Source of the DNA: Thermoguttaceae bacterium
Lineage (GTDB): Bacteria > Planctomycetota > Planctomycetia > Pirellulales > Thermoguttaceae
Assembly: GCA_025060325.1 (NCBI GenBank)
Contig: JANXBW010000004.1
Span: 1 to 64,000, forward strand
Direction of reading: 5' to 3'
DNA: 64,000 nucleotides
Shown here: positions 31,271 to 40,852 of the stretch, one piece after another
Position numbering within the stretch: the first letter of the stretch is position 1
Layout of the letters: the number at the start of each line of letters is the position of its first letter
Notes under the pieces: generated by a model
The model's input: the letters and a program-made list of their open reading frames with translations, nothing else
What the model was told of the DNA's origin: nothing
Database searches by the model: none
Made by a program: the position numbers and the translations under genes

Positions 31271-32365
31271 TTAGTTGCTTTTCCTTGCTTCGCTCATTAG
31301 GCTCTCTGCGGCCGGCTTGAATTCTTCGTCGAAGAAGCGCGTGATGAGCTCGGGCGGGACAATCTCATCCCAGACCGCCACCCCGTAAAGGAGGACCAGG
31401 TCTTCGCCCTCTTGAAGTTCTAGTGGCTCCTGGTGGAGCGCAAGCGTCGCCGACATATACGCGAATGGATTGACCATTGTGAACCAGGTCGCTGGATGCC
31501 GAGGATTGCCCGGCCAGTCGAGCATGGCCACAGTGACAGGATGATTACCGGCCGTTACCTGGTACGCACACCAAAGTGCTCGCGATCCGTTTGTGCCCTC
31601 CACACCACGCTGCCCGTTAGCGTTAATAAATTCGCCCGTCTTATCCATTGCTTCGATGAACCTCACCCCTAATCCGAAATAAGGCCGGCCCCAAAGGCGG
31701 ACTGCCTTGGCGCTCTCTGGGGGTGAAAGCCTAGACTTCCACAATATCATCCGGAAAGGCCGCCCATCGGCCTGAGTTTTCCCGTCCACCCACTGGAGCT
31801 CCCGTACCTCCCGCAAGAAAAGCTTCTGCCCATCAGGGCCGAGCCAGTTAAGATGATGGCTCACGGTTGCAGTGCGACGTGGGGCTTCCCCGGCTTTTGC
31901 CTCAACATGTGTGGCTGAGCGAATAAGACCGCCATCACGCTGGAATCCACTCTTGGGATCTTCTGCCCAAAATTCAATATCATTTACTCCAATGGCAAAC
32001 ATCAGTCCATGGTGATGCAGATGGTCGGCGGGTGCGTCGCGTAAGATATTAAGTCCCCGAGGTGTTGTCCAATAGCGGACGTAAGCCTTCCGCGGATTGG
32101 GCGCCCGCTGGTACTCCCACAGTAGCTCCGAGGGCAACGGGTACTCGCTAACCGTTTCGGGCGGGACCGTCGTTTGCCGGAGTGAGACCAACCGATCGTT
32201 TGCGGACAAGACAAGTCGCGGTAATTCCTCCCCGAGCGCACCCCTTGACAACATGCTGGGCGCGGCGGCCAAAAAGCCAAGTAGTAAAACCGTGGCAATA
32301 AAGCACTTTTTTGAAACAAAGCTTTGCGTGAATGGCCGGAAGGGATGAACAGTGTAAGTCTTCAT
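31271..32365 (-). CDS. DUF6807 (PmoA-family) secreted protein
   Basis: A 364-residue exported protein with an N-terminal hydrophobic segment (about residues 22-45). Hallmarks of the PmoA/DUF6807 family are the His-rich DHLHHHGLMFAIGVNDIEFWAE near residues 117-138, then SHHLNWLGPDG, GLGVRFIEAMDKTGEFINANG, and the C-terminal VAMLDWPGNPRHPATWFTM with NPFAYMSATLAL. The fold is probably a galactose-mutarotase-like beta-sandwich acting on sugars; despite the name it is not a methane monooxygenase. AGGAGGT lies 6 nt before ATG, a strong ribosome site. It is abundant in planctomycetes, usually near carbohydrate genes. Confidence 0.82.
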   Translation of the reverse strand: MKTYTVHPFRPFTQSFVSKKCFIATVLLLGFLAAAPSMLSRGALGEELPRLVLSANDRLVSLRQTTVPPETVSEYPLPSELLWEYQRAPNPRKAYVRYWTTPRGLNILRDAPADHLHHHGLMFAIGVNDIEFWAEDPKSGFQRDGGLIRSATHVEAKAGEAPRRTATVSHHLNWLGPDGQKLFLREVRELQWVDGKTQADGRPFRMILWKSRLSPPESAKAVRLWGRPYFGLGVRFIEAMDKTGEFINANGQRGVEGTNGSRALWCAYQVTAGNHPVTVAMLDWPGNPRHPATWFTMVNPFAYMSATLALHQEPLELQEGEDLVLLYGVAVWDEIVPPELITRFFDEEFKPAAESLMSEARKSN

Positions 32366-32727
32366 CTTTCTACCTCCTGTGGAGCTGTGAGACTTGGTTT
32401 CGCGGGGCGGCTTGGGAGTTCCGCTTCGCGGTAACCGTTAGCCCGTGGTTTGGCCGGGAAGCCGCCACATAATCTCCAGGCCAGCTTTGTATTATGGTTA
32501 TTGTTCTACGGAAAACCACCCGGCGTGGGCTTTTGCGGGTATTTGCGGCGTTGGATAAGGGGTTTTGTCCGCAAAGAAGCTTAGCGTTCCTAATTCGGCT
32601 TGCAGACTTTGCGCCGTTACAAGTTAGGGTTCCTGTCGGTGCGAATGCTGGCGAAGAGCTGTAAGACAGCTGACCCAGCAGTAGCCCGGCGGCACTGTTA
32701 CTTAATCATGCGGGATGCTACTTGACC
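32366..32727. other. Divergent intergenic region upstream of ABC exporter
   Basis: About 360 bp. A TATTAT at 32490-32495 (its complement ATAATA serves the other strand) is the only promoter-like sequence, without a good -35. No gene or repeat seen. Confidence 0.4.
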
Positions 32728-33417
32728 ATGCTTGTGGTCGAACATCTATCTAAGCACTATGCCTCGCCGGCCGGCCCGCTCGTGGTGTTAAGTGATGTCA
32801 ACTTAACGGTCCAGCCTGGTCAATCGGTGGCCATTATGGGGCCAAGTGGTTCGGGGAAAAGTACGCTTCTGAACTTGATCGGTGCATTGGATCGGCCCAC
32901 CGGTGGCCGAGTCCAATTAGACGGGCAGGATTACTCGCTCCTGCCGGAAGGCGACCTGGCGCGACTGCGGAATCAACGCATTGGTTTTCTATTCCAGGAT
33001 CACCATCTTCTTCCCCAATGCACAGTTTTGGAAAATGTGCTGGTACCTTTTTTAGCTTTCGGCCGACCAACGGCTCATGACCTCAAGCGGGCTGAGGAAT
33101 TGCTTTCCGCAGTCGGTCTTGCCGCCAGGATGGACCATTTACCGGGCGAACTTTCCGGGGGTGAACGTCAACGGGCGGCTCTCGTTCGCGCCATGGTTAC
33201 CCAGCCGCGGATGCTTCTAGCCGATGAGCCCACCGGTAACTTGGACGCGGATACTGCCGAGCAAATTGTTCAGTTGATGCTTGAACTTCACCGCCAAAGC
33301 CAGAATCTCCTGATTGTCGTTACCCATAGCCCGGGCGTAGCAAGCAAGATGGACGTGGTCTTCCAATTATCGAAAGGCATTTTAAAACGCGTGGGGCAGG
33401 AAAGTGCCGCAAGTTAA
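32728..33417 (+). CDS. ABC transporter ATP-binding protein, LolD/MacB/YbbA type
   Basis: Cytoplasmic ATPase of a mechanotransmission-type exporter, 229 residues. Motifs: Walker A GPSGSGKS, Q-loop FLFQDHHLLPQCTVLENV, signature LSGGERQR, Walker B MLLADEPTGNLD, and switch His in IVVTHSPGVA. The IGFLFQDHHLLP and GNLD segments place it in the LolD/MacB/FtsE group. A TTG 6 bp upstream is in frame; ATG 32728 gives the usual N-terminus (MLVVEHLSKHY). No strong ribosome site is visible. Its partner permease starts 96 bp downstream. Confidence 0.9.
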   Translation: MLVVEHLSKHYASPAGPLVVLSDVNLTVQPGQSVAIMGPSGSGKSTLLNLIGALDRPTGGRVQLDGQDYSLLPEGDLARLRNQRIGFLFQDHHLLPQCTVLENVLVPFLAFGRPTAHDLKRAEELLSAVGLAARMDHLPGELSGGERQRAALVRAMVTQPRMLLADEPTGNLDADTAEQIVQLMLELHRQSQNLLIVVTHSPGVASKMDVVFQLSKGILKRVGQESAAS

Positions 33418-33513
33418 TGGCGCTACTGTGTACATGCGTCCAAAGATCGGGGCTGGCGGTAACTGTCAGCATTGGCCGCATTTTTCAGTAAATAAAGCGG
33501 TTCGCCCTGGAAG

Positions 33514-36500
33514 ATGCTACCCACCTTGAGGCACGTTAAGGATCGCAATAGCCCGCTCCCCCTGAGTACGTTGGCGTGGAAGTCATTTCGCTTTTGGTGG
33601 CGCGCACATCTTGCGGTCAGTATTGGTCTTGTCACTAGTGTGGCCGTGCTTGTAGGCGCCTTGGTTTTGGGAGATAGCCTACAAGCAAGCCTCACGGAGC
33701 TGGCTCTCCGCCGGCTAGGCCCAGTAGGCATCGTGATCCGTGGCGAGCGGTTCCTCCCCGTTGACCTAGTAGAAAAGCTCACAACGATTCCAGGTTTTGC
33801 TGCGAGCTTTCGGGCGGTTGTGCCGGTCCTGATACTGGAAGGTGGGCTTCGTTTCCAAAAACAGGGCATGTCGGGGCAATCGGTAGTTGCCGGCCAGGTG
33901 CAAGTCATTGTGTGCGACCACCGGTTTTGGAAGTTGGATAGCGAGGTTCCTCGGCCCACAATTACCCCCTCCCAAGCACTAATCAACGTAGCGCTGGCAC
34001 GTCGGCTGGCAGAACTATCCGCAGGACTGGCACCGGAACCGGGTGACAGACTCTTCCTTCGCGTTGATAAACCAGAGGCAATCCCGGCCGAAAGTCTACT
34101 CGGCAATCGCCGGGATACTCCCGTAACTTTGAGTCTGGTACTGGGCGGGATAGTTCCCTCGGGCGGAATGGGTGACTTTACTTTGCAGACTCGCCAGCTT
34201 TCACCGCTGACGGTGTTTATTCCGTTTGAAGCGCTTCTGGCCGACGGCTGGGAGGGTAAGTGTAATGCCATTCTTTTGGTGGAAAACGCCGGGCAATCTC
34301 CCTCCGAAATTGATGCGGCTAGTTGGCTTGAGAATCATCTGCAAGTTGATCCGGAGGTGGTGGGGCTACGGATCGAAGAGGCTCCGAAGGGTTACTATCT
34401 TATCACTTATGACGGCTACATATTCCCGCCGTGGCTAGAACGAATAATCGAGCGTCGACTTGTAGGGCTTACTTACCAGCCGGTGTTGACTTATCTAGCC
34501 AACAAGATCGCCTTTGGTGATCGATTCATTCCTTACTCGCTCGTTTCGGGGGTTAAGCTGGGTAAAGACCCACCCTTTGGGCCGCTTGTTGATATTTCTG
34601 GCGATCCTGTAGCGGAAATTTCACCGGGCACAATCGTGCTTAACGACTGGGCCGCGGAGGACCTGGGCGTAAAGGTGGGGGAGATCGTTCGGCTGGAATT
34701 CTTCTTGCCAGAGTCGGGGGGAACTAAGCTGCAGGAGTCGGCGGTCGACCTGCGGGTGGCCGGGATAGTCAAGTTGGACGGACTGGCAGCAGATCCGCTG
34801 TGGACGCCACAAATCCCCGGCGTTACCGAAAAGGAGTCGATCCGGGATTGGGACGTCCCCTTTGAGCCTTTTCATCCTGAATGGATTCGCACAAGTGGCC
34901 CGCCCGGACCGGGAAACGACGAGGATTATTGGCACCGGTATGGAACGACACCAAAGGCATTTATCGCACTGGAAACAGCACGGCAGCTCTGGGCTAGCCG
35001 ATTTGGGCAAACAACTGGCTTCCGTGTGGCACCGGGGCCAAATGTTTCCTCTGTTGACGATTTAAGGCAGCTTCTTCGCCTATCTCCGTCGGAAGCGGGC
35101 CTCCGCATCGAAACGGTGCGGGCAGCGGCTCTCCAGGCCGCCCGAGGGGGCTGGACCTTCGTTTTCCTCTTCCTAGCCTTTAGCGGATTTGTTTTGGCGG
35201 CCGGTATAATCCTGGCCATTCTTTTTGTTTATCTAGCGATCAGTCAACGGGCTGGCGAACTTGGGACACTCATGGCCTTAGGATTCACCACTGCTCGGCT
35301 ACGTCAGCTCATTACCGGCGAGCTTGCGATGACGGTTACCCTCGCCACGGTGGCCGGGATCGCAGTAGGCGCCTTGTACGCGGCAGGGATCATCCACGGC
35401 CTTCATGCGTGGTGGCTACCGGTGGTGGGTGAGCCACTAGTTAGCTTGAGGCTTCGCCTTCTCACCTTGGCTTTGGGCGGCGGCTTGGGTTTTGTGACGG
35501 CTGGGATGACAGTGGCAAAGTGTGTGCGGGATTTTCGGGCGGAGGCACCAGCCCAGCTTCTCCGGGCATTTGGTCCAGAGCTCCTCACGCAGCCTGATCG
35601 TAGGACAGGGCGAGCAAAAGCGGCTTTCATCGCAGCTGGTATATTTTTGCTTAGTGCCACGATGTTTGTTGTGGGCAGTTGGACAGAAGGATCCGCCCAG
35701 CAGAAAGCGGTATGGTTTTTCGGATCTGCCATCTGTTTACTAGTGGCCGGGGCGCTAATTTTTGCCAGATGCTTGCGCCGGAAGCGCGGACAGGGTCGGT
35801 GGCTGCTTTTGTCTCCGCTATGGGGCCTAGCTTGGGTCAACATAGGCCGAAGCCCACGCCGAAGCCTCGCCACCAGCGTTATTGTAGCGCTAGCTGTTTT
35901 TCTTTTGGTGGCCGTGAGTGTTTTTCGCCTCGAGCCTTCACGATTCCTCCCAGGCCAGCATCCTGGTAGCGGTGGTTTTGCTTTCCTTGTTCAATGTGCT
36001 TTGCCGGTCGTTGAAGATTTAAGCGACCCCCAGCGCAAAGCCGATTGGTTTGCCCCTGTAGTTGCCGGTCGCGGCAGTCAATCGCGTGCTATTGTAGACG
36101 CAATGAGAGTATCCTCCTTTCGCGTTCGGACAGGTGAGGATGCAAGTTGCCTCAATCTCTATCGGCCCCGTCAGCCGACTTTGCTTGGTGTGCCGAAGCC
36201 ATTCATTGATCGCGGCGGGTTTCGCCTAAGGCCTTGGGTAAGCTGCACTGCCGAGGAGAAGCAAAATCCTTGGCGCCTCCTGTCGCGAAGTGGGGCGGGC
36301 GGTCTCAGGGCTAGTAGCACCATCCCCGCCATTGTCGACGAAACCACGGCACTTTATGCCCTGGGGTTGTCGCCTTGGGGGGATCGGCTACTCGCTTATG
36401 TCGACTCGTCCGGACGGCAGGTCACATTGGAAGTCGTCGCCGTTCTTCAAGAAAGTATCTTCCAGGGCTGTGTACTTGTGGCCGAGAAGGAACTCCTTCG

Positions 36501-37071
36501 GCTCTATCCCTATCTGGTAGGTTATCAACTATTCCTGGTCGAGCTTAGTGGGCCAACTGATGCGGCGGCTACCTCCCCACCGTGGCCTTGGGGAGAGGTG
36601 CGTGCCCTCCTTGAAGAGGCCTTTGTCGATTACGGTGCCCAAGTCGAGAGCACATCGGAGCGATTAGCCCGCTATGCTCAGGTTCAAAATACTTACCTTG
36701 CGATTTTTCAAAGCCTTGGCAGTCTGGGGCTTCTGCTCGGAGCGTTAGGTCTGGGAGCAGTTCAGCTGCGCAACGTGTTTGAAAGGCGGCGGGAATTTGC
36801 CCTTTTGCAAGCCCTTGGGTTTCCGAGGCGACGATTGGTCGCGCTCTTGCTGGCCGAAAGCCTCGTTCTTGCCTTGGCGGGATTAGTGCTTGGAATCATC
36901 CCCGCAGGCGTGGCGGTGTTACCAAGCTTGCTGGCCGGTGAAGGTAGTCTACCTTGGCAGTGGTTAGGCTTATCGGTCGCATTGACTCTTTTTGCGGGCC
37001 TAGTGGCCAGCGTGGCGGCTGTCGGTGCCCTTTTCCGGATTCCTTTCCTTCAGGTGCTGCGTCGTGAATAA
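33514..37071 (+). CDS. Very large FtsX-type ABC transporter permease (YbbP/MacB-like)
   Basis: An 1185-residue permease forming an exporter with the preceding ATPase. It has an N-terminal membrane helix (about residues 32-55), a ~480-residue extracytoplasmic region, a first FtsX unit of several helices (WTFVFLFLAFSGFVLAAGIILAILFVYLAISQRAGELGTLMALG, read in segments, about residues 545-680), a middle group of helices (~700-830), a second extracytoplasmic region, and a terminal FtsX unit with NVFERRREFALLQALGFPRRRLVALLLAES. The two FtsX cores with GELGTLMALGF and EFALLQALGF motifs resemble YbbP. Export of lipoprotein, lipid or peptide is possible, but no membrane-fusion protein is nearby. Confidence 0.85.
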   Translation: MLPTLRHVKDRNSPLPLSTLAWKSFRFWWRAHLAVSIGLVTSVAVLVGALVLGDSLQASLTELALRRLGPVGIVIRGERFLPVDLVEKLTTIPGFAASFRAVVPVLILEGGLRFQKQGMSGQSVVAGQVQVIVCDHRFWKLDSEVPRPTITPSQALINVALARRLAELSAGLAPEPGDRLFLRVDKPEAIPAESLLGNRRDTPVTLSLVLGGIVPSGGMGDFTLQTRQLSPLTVFIPFEALLADGWEGKCNAILLVENAGQSPSEIDAASWLENHLQVDPEVVGLRIEEAPKGYYLITYDGYIFPPWLERIIERRLVGLTYQPVLTYLANKIAFGDRFIPYSLVSGVKLGKDPPFGPLVDISGDPVAEISPGTIVLNDWAAEDLGVKVGEIVRLEFFLPESGGTKLQESAVDLRVAGIVKLDGLAADPLWTPQIPGVTEKESIRDWDVPFEPFHPEWIRTSGPPGPGNDEDYWHRYGTTPKAFIALETARQLWASRFGQTTGFRVAPGPNVSSVDDLRQLLRLSPSEAGLRIETVRAAALQAARGGWTFVFLFLAFSGFVLAAGIILAILFVYLAISQRAGELGTLMALGFTTARLRQLITGELAMTVTLATVAGIAVGALYAAGIIHGLHAWWLPVVGEPLVSLRLRLLTLALGGGLGFVTAGMTVAKCVRDFRAEAPAQLLRAFGPELLTQPDRRTGRAKAAFIAAGIFLLSATMFVVGSWTEGSAQQKAVWFFGSAICLLVAGALIFARCLRRKRGQGRWLLLSPLWGLAWVNIGRSPRRSLATSVIVALAVFLLVAVSVFRLEPSRFLPGQHPGSGGFAFLVQCALPVVEDLSDPQRKADWFAPVVAGRGSQSRAIVDAMRVSSFRVRTGEDASCLNLYRPRQPTLLGVPKPFIDRGGFRLRPWVSCTAEEKQNPWRLLSRSGAGGLRASSTIPAIVDETTALYALGLSPWGDRLLAYVDSSGRQVTLEVVAVLQESIFQGCVLVAEKELLRLYPYLVGYQLFLVELSGPTDAAATSPPWPWGEVRALLEEAFVDYGAQVESTSERLARYAQVQNTYLAIFQSLGSLGLLLGALGLGAVQLRNVFERRREFALLQALGFPRRRLVALLLAESLVLALAGLVLGIIPAGVAVLPSLLAGEGSLPWQWLGLSVALTLFAGLVASVAAVGALFRIPFLQVLRRE

Positions 37072-37119
37072 TGCACCGTGGCTTGCACGATCAGTTTGCA
37101 AACAATGTCCACAGGATGG

Positions 37120-37695
37120 TCAGCCATACAGTTTACGAATTAACCATGCCATATTGCGGGCCAAAGTGCGGATCGTTTCCAACCCTTCTTGGTCATTGAG
37201 CACTTCTCCTTTCGTGCGACCGAAGGCGAGGTTCCAGTAAGTTGACCCGGGGACGATCATTTCGCTAATTAAGAAAAAGTAGTTGATCTGCGCAAAGGTG
37301 AAATTGTGTCCGGCCCGGCGAGCCACCACGATGGCTGCCCCTACCTTCCGTCGTAAAAAGTTTCCCGCAAACCTGTTGACATAACCCACTCGGTCCAGCA
37401 TAGCCATCGTTTGTGGCGTGGCCGAACCGAAATACACCGGAGAACCGACAATGATTCCTTGGGCCTCGATAAATTTTTCGATGATGCCTTCAAAGGCTGG
37501 GTCTTCCTGCATACAACGGGGCGGATTCGTCCCGCGACATCGTTCACAAGCCTGGCAGGGTTTAATCGGTCGATCGGCCAGCGAAAGGAATTCGGTCTCA
37601 AGGCCTTCCTGGGCGATGGTTTCCAAAGCAAGCCGGACCAAGGTCTCCGTATTGCCACCCGCCCGCGGACTTCCCGAAATACCGAGGACCTTCAT
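37120..37695 (-). CDS. Flavodoxin-fold NAD(P)H-dependent FMN reductase / iron-sulfur flavoprotein-like
   Basis: A 191-residue cytoplasmic flavoprotein. FMN-phosphate loop: GISGSPRAGGNTETL at residues 5-19. A Cys-containing segment PCQACERCRGTNPPRCMQED (residues ~47-66) resembles the Cys cluster of iron-sulfur flavoproteins, and IIVGSPVYFGSATPQTMAMLDRVG is the second FMN-contact motif. The enzyme probably reduces flavins or quinones with NAD(P)H; whether the Cys residues bind an Fe-S cluster or act as redox thiols cannot be decided. It is convergent with the ABC permease (48 bp apart). Confidence 0.85.
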   Translation of the reverse strand: MKVLGISGSPRAGGNTETLVRLALETIAQEGLETEFLSLADRPIKPCQACERCRGTNPPRCMQEDPAFEGIIEKFIEAQGIIVGSPVYFGSATPQTMAMLDRVGYVNRFAGNFLRRKVGAAIVVARRAGHNFTFAQINYFFLISEMIVPGSTYWNLAFGRTKGEVLNDQEGLETIRTLARNMAWLIRKLYG

Positions 37696-38407
37696 CGTCT
37701 CAGCATCTCCTCCGAAAACTTGACGAGCAAATAGGACATGTAGGTTGGTTTCGAATGCGATAGGGGGCAGCTGCCAGATGCTTTAATCAGCCCCGCAAAA
37801 CGTAGCCAACTGCCGAAAATCTTCGCTCCCCAATAAGCTCGGCTATGCTTGCCTTTTGGAGGTGGTTTGTCGCAAGCACTTGAACTCATTCGGCCAAATC
37901 GGCTGTCCAACTACGACGTCGTTCTACATGTAGCCCTCGGCTCGTTGGAAGCGGGATGGCACCAATGGCGCGAAAAAGCTGCCGCATCGGCCGATCGGGC
38001 GGCATGTACGCCCTCCATTTTGTCACTGCCGATCCTAAACCGGGCAAACGCATCGACCTGTGAACATCTCATGGTAAGCCACACCGCCGGGATGAATCAA
38101 CCGATTGACTGGGCGGATTGGCAATCCCCAGATTTTTTCGATTTCGGCAGAAAATCCGCTTAAAGGTTCCTCTCCGGCATGAAGCGCGCTTCTGCAGGAT
38201 AAAGCCAGCGGAAAATTTGCTAAATTTGGGCCTCCTTGCCTGGTTCCATGACCTACTGATTTCTTGGTGGGCCAGGGTCAACTACATCTCACGCAATTCT
38301 CACCCCGGACCCCACCACTCCGCCGCGCCTTGGCGGCGAACAAACGCAGAGCCTTTCACCGCCAGCCCTGAATCGTTGGTTTTAAGTCAGGTAGCAGGAG
38401 GGGTCCG
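37696..38407. other. Intergenic region upstream of chemoreceptor
   Basis: About 710 bp. Palindromes GGCAGCTGCC (near 37767) and ACGACGTCGT (near 37914) are present. One small open frame (37867-38163) is listed separately; otherwise nothing recognisable apart from the ribosome site GGAGG before 38408. Confidence 0.4.
37867..38163 (+). CDS. Possible small hypothetical protein
   Basis: A 98-codon frame beginning at TTG, 5 nt after GGAGGTGG, an unusually good ribosome site for a region otherwise empty. The first 45 residues (SQALELIRPNRLSNYDVVLH, then LEAGWHQWREKAAASADRAA) have a protein-like composition; the C-terminal half does not resemble any family. It may be a real small gene or a chance frame. 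Confidence 0.22.
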   Translation: MSQALELIRPNRLSNYDVVLHVALGSLEAGWHQWREKAAASADRAACTPSILSLPILNRANASTCEHLMVSHTAGMNQPIDWADWQSPDFFDFGRKSA

Positions 38408-40441
38408 ATGCTCAAATTATCTCAACTAAGCATCAAGACAAAGGTGGTTGGTGGTTTCCTGGTTGTGGCGGTAATTGCTGGAGCGGTGGGTCTTGTTGGG
38501 TTTTATGGTCTCGTACGCGCGGAACGTGCGATCGATAGGTTGGACGGGGCGGCCCTGCCGAGCGTACGAACAGCGGCAAGAATGGAGAACACCTTCTTAG
38601 TGATTAAAGCAGCGCAGCGGACGCTTCTCAACATTGACTTACCGATTGAGGATCGCAAGCGCCAGTATCAGCTGGTCGAAAAAGCGAGTGAGGAATTCGC
38701 GGAGGCACAGAAGGAGTACAACACTCTACCGAAACTGGAGGAGGAATCCCGGATATGGAAGGAATTCGTAGCTGATTACCCAAGGACTAAAGCTGAAAAT
38801 GATAAGTTTTTCGAACTTTGTAAGCGCATTGACGAAAAGATCGAGCGTTGCCAGCCAGACGAGAATGGGAAGCGCCAGCAGTTCGGCGTGCACCTCTACC
38901 GTTGCCGATTCCTGGTGACTACGGGGCGTTCTTACCTTAACGACTCAGCGGTCTACGCGAAAAATGTGGTCCTTAGGGCCCGAAACGATTCTGATTTCGA
39001 AAGGGAACTAACTGATTTTCGCAAAGCTTACCAGCAGGCCAAGTCCCATTTGGAGCAGTTGCGGGCCCTGTTACCGCGAGTGGGATTGGCCTCGAACCTA
39101 GCTGATTCAGCGCTGGCGGCCGCCGACAAGTATTATCAAGCCTACGAAAGTGCGTTTGCGAAGTACGATCGCAAAGACCCGGAGTACGCAAGCAAGGTCG
39201 ACGCAGAAGTGAAGGGCCTCCGCCGTGCGTTAGATGCCGAAATGGAGTCCCTTCAGCAGGCCGTTATAAGTTCAGTTCAGGAAGTTGAGACGCTTCTTCA
39301 GGAAATGCGCCAACAGGCGTTAGGGATTTGCCGGGATCTCATGGATACGCAAACAGCGCGGCTCCGCAATATTGTAGACTTGTGGGACAAACAGAGCATG
39401 GCGGAGGCCCGCGCCGCCGAGAACCTTGCTGCAACTCTACGCAACCTGAGTCTCGGGGCGGTATTCCTCGGCGTAGGCGTCGCGGTGGTACTCGGCTTGA
39501 CATTGGCCCGGGGAATCGTTCGGCCCGTGCAGCGGGTCGTTCAATTGGTTAAAGACGTCGCTGAGGGCGAAGGCGATCTTACTAGACGCCTTGAGGTTGT
39601 TTCCCGCGACGAGATGAGTGAGCTGGCTAAGAACTTCAATACATTCTGCGACAAACTAGAGGTGATTGTTCAGGAAGTCAAAGCCAGTGCAGAGCAATTT
39701 ACGGAAGGTGCCCGGGTAGTAGCGGAGGCGTCCCAATCGCTTGCTTCAAGTACGCAGGAACAAAGTGCCAGTGTGGAGCAGATATCCCGCTCCGCACAGC
39801 AACTGCGGCAGATGTCCGAGCAAGTCCGCGAAGCGGCGCAGGCCGCCAATGAACTCGGCCGCCAGGCGATGGCCGTTGCCCAAGAGGGTGGCCAGATCGT
39901 GGGTCGTTCCGTCGAGCACATGCAGATGATCCGGGCAAGTGCTCAGCAGATCGCCGAGATTATTCAGGTGATCTCGGAGATTGCCAGCCAGACGAATCTT
40001 CTGGCCCTCAACGCGGCTATCGAGGCTGCTCGGGCCGGCGAACACGGAATGGGATTCGCTGTCGTAGCCGACGAAGTCCGCAAGTTGGCAGAGCGGGCAA
40101 ACCAAGCTGCCGGCGAAATTGGCAAGCTCATCAAGGAGTCAACAGCTCGGGTGGAAGAGGGTGTGCAATTGTCCGAGCGGACCGGCGAAGCCTTCCGCCG
40201 CATTATGGAGAATGTGGATTCAGTGGCCCGCCGCATCTCCGAAATCGCCGATTCCTCCACAGTGGCGGCAAGTAGCGCAGAAGAGGTGGCTCGGGCTGTC
40301 CAGACCATTAGCCAGGCGGTGGAACAAGCTGCAGCCGGCAGCGAAGAGCTGGCCTCAAGCAGCGAGGAGCTCGGTGCCCAGGCGGCCACACTTAAGCAGC
40401 TCGTGGCTCGCTTCAAGACGCGCAGCGCCATCGGTGTTTAA
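38408..40441 (+). CDS. Methyl-accepting chemotaxis protein
   Basis: Transmembrane chemoreceptor of 677 residues. TM1 about residues 12-33 (VVGGFLVVAVIAGAVGLVGFYG); periplasmic helical sensor to about residue 340, long enough for a helical bimodular or extended four-helix bundle; TM2 about 343-365 (LSLGAVFLGVGVAVVLGLTLA); HAMP IVRPVQRVVQLVKDVAEGEGDLTRRL; then a coiled-coil signalling domain with the hairpin tip ISEIASQTNLLALNAAIEAARAGEHGMGFAVVADEVRKLAERA (read in pieces around the invariant NLLALNAAIEAARAGE). No C-terminal CheR pentapeptide is present. GGAGG precedes ATG. No che genes adjoin, so it must signal to a cluster elsewhere. A strong terminator follows. Confidence 0.95.
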   Translation: MLKLSQLSIKTKVVGGFLVVAVIAGAVGLVGFYGLVRAERAIDRLDGAALPSVRTAARMENTFLVIKAAQRTLLNIDLPIEDRKRQYQLVEKASEEFAEAQKEYNTLPKLEEESRIWKEFVADYPRTKAENDKFFELCKRIDEKIERCQPDENGKRQQFGVHLYRCRFLVTTGRSYLNDSAVYAKNVVLRARNDSDFERELTDFRKAYQQAKSHLEQLRALLPRVGLASNLADSALAAADKYYQAYESAFAKYDRKDPEYASKVDAEVKGLRRALDAEMESLQQAVISSVQEVETLLQEMRQQALGICRDLMDTQTARLRNIVDLWDKQSMAEARAAENLAATLRNLSLGAVFLGVGVAVVLGLTLARGIVRPVQRVVQLVKDVAEGEGDLTRRLEVVSRDEMSELAKNFNTFCDKLEVIVQEVKASAEQFTEGARVVAEASQSLASSTQEQSASVEQISRSAQQLRQMSEQVREAAQAANELGRQAMAVAQEGGQIVGRSVEHMQMIRASAQQIAEIIQVISEIASQTNLLALNAAIEAARAGEHGMGFAVVADEVRKLAERANQAAGEIGKLIKESTARVEEGVQLSERTGEAFRRIMENVDSVARRISEIADSSTVAASSAEEVARAVQTISQAVEQAAAGSEELASSSEELGAQAATLKQLVARFKTRSAIGV

Positions 40442-40606
40442 CAAAGCTTTCCGCCCACTGTAGCCTCGCCGCGGCGACATGGCAGCAGATTTCTGACTTA
40501 ATACCCCCTGGCGGTCCACGGAAGGTCGCTCATAGGCCCACGGTGGGGCCTGGATATTATTCTTCTCCCTGGTGCTTATCGATGGGCTCGGCCTAAGGAG
40601 GGCCAA

Positions 40607-40646
40607 GGGGGCGATCTCTCCCCCGGATCGCCCCCTAGTTTTTTGG
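40607..40646 (+). terminator. Strong intrinsic terminator after chemoreceptor gene
   Basis: An 11-bp perfect stem, AGGGGGCGATC (40607-40617) with GATCGCCCCCT (40627-40637), 9-nt loop, then AGTTTTTT. It is about 165 bp after the chemoreceptor stop and before the sulfatase gene. Confidence 0.9.
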
Positions 40647-40852
40647 ATCTCACGCTCGATATCTTCTCCGCACGATACCGCCCAAGGTGGTCATCTTCTT
40701 AGAATAGGGGAATCTGACCTGGTGGCCCTTGCTTTGGACCCGCGGGATTGACAACGTGTCTTGCACGGCCGACCCAGGCCTGAGGCTTTTAGTTTGCACC
40801 TGGTAACGGTTTGGATTGCAAAAGGTTGGTCCCCCGATGGGAGAACGGTAGC

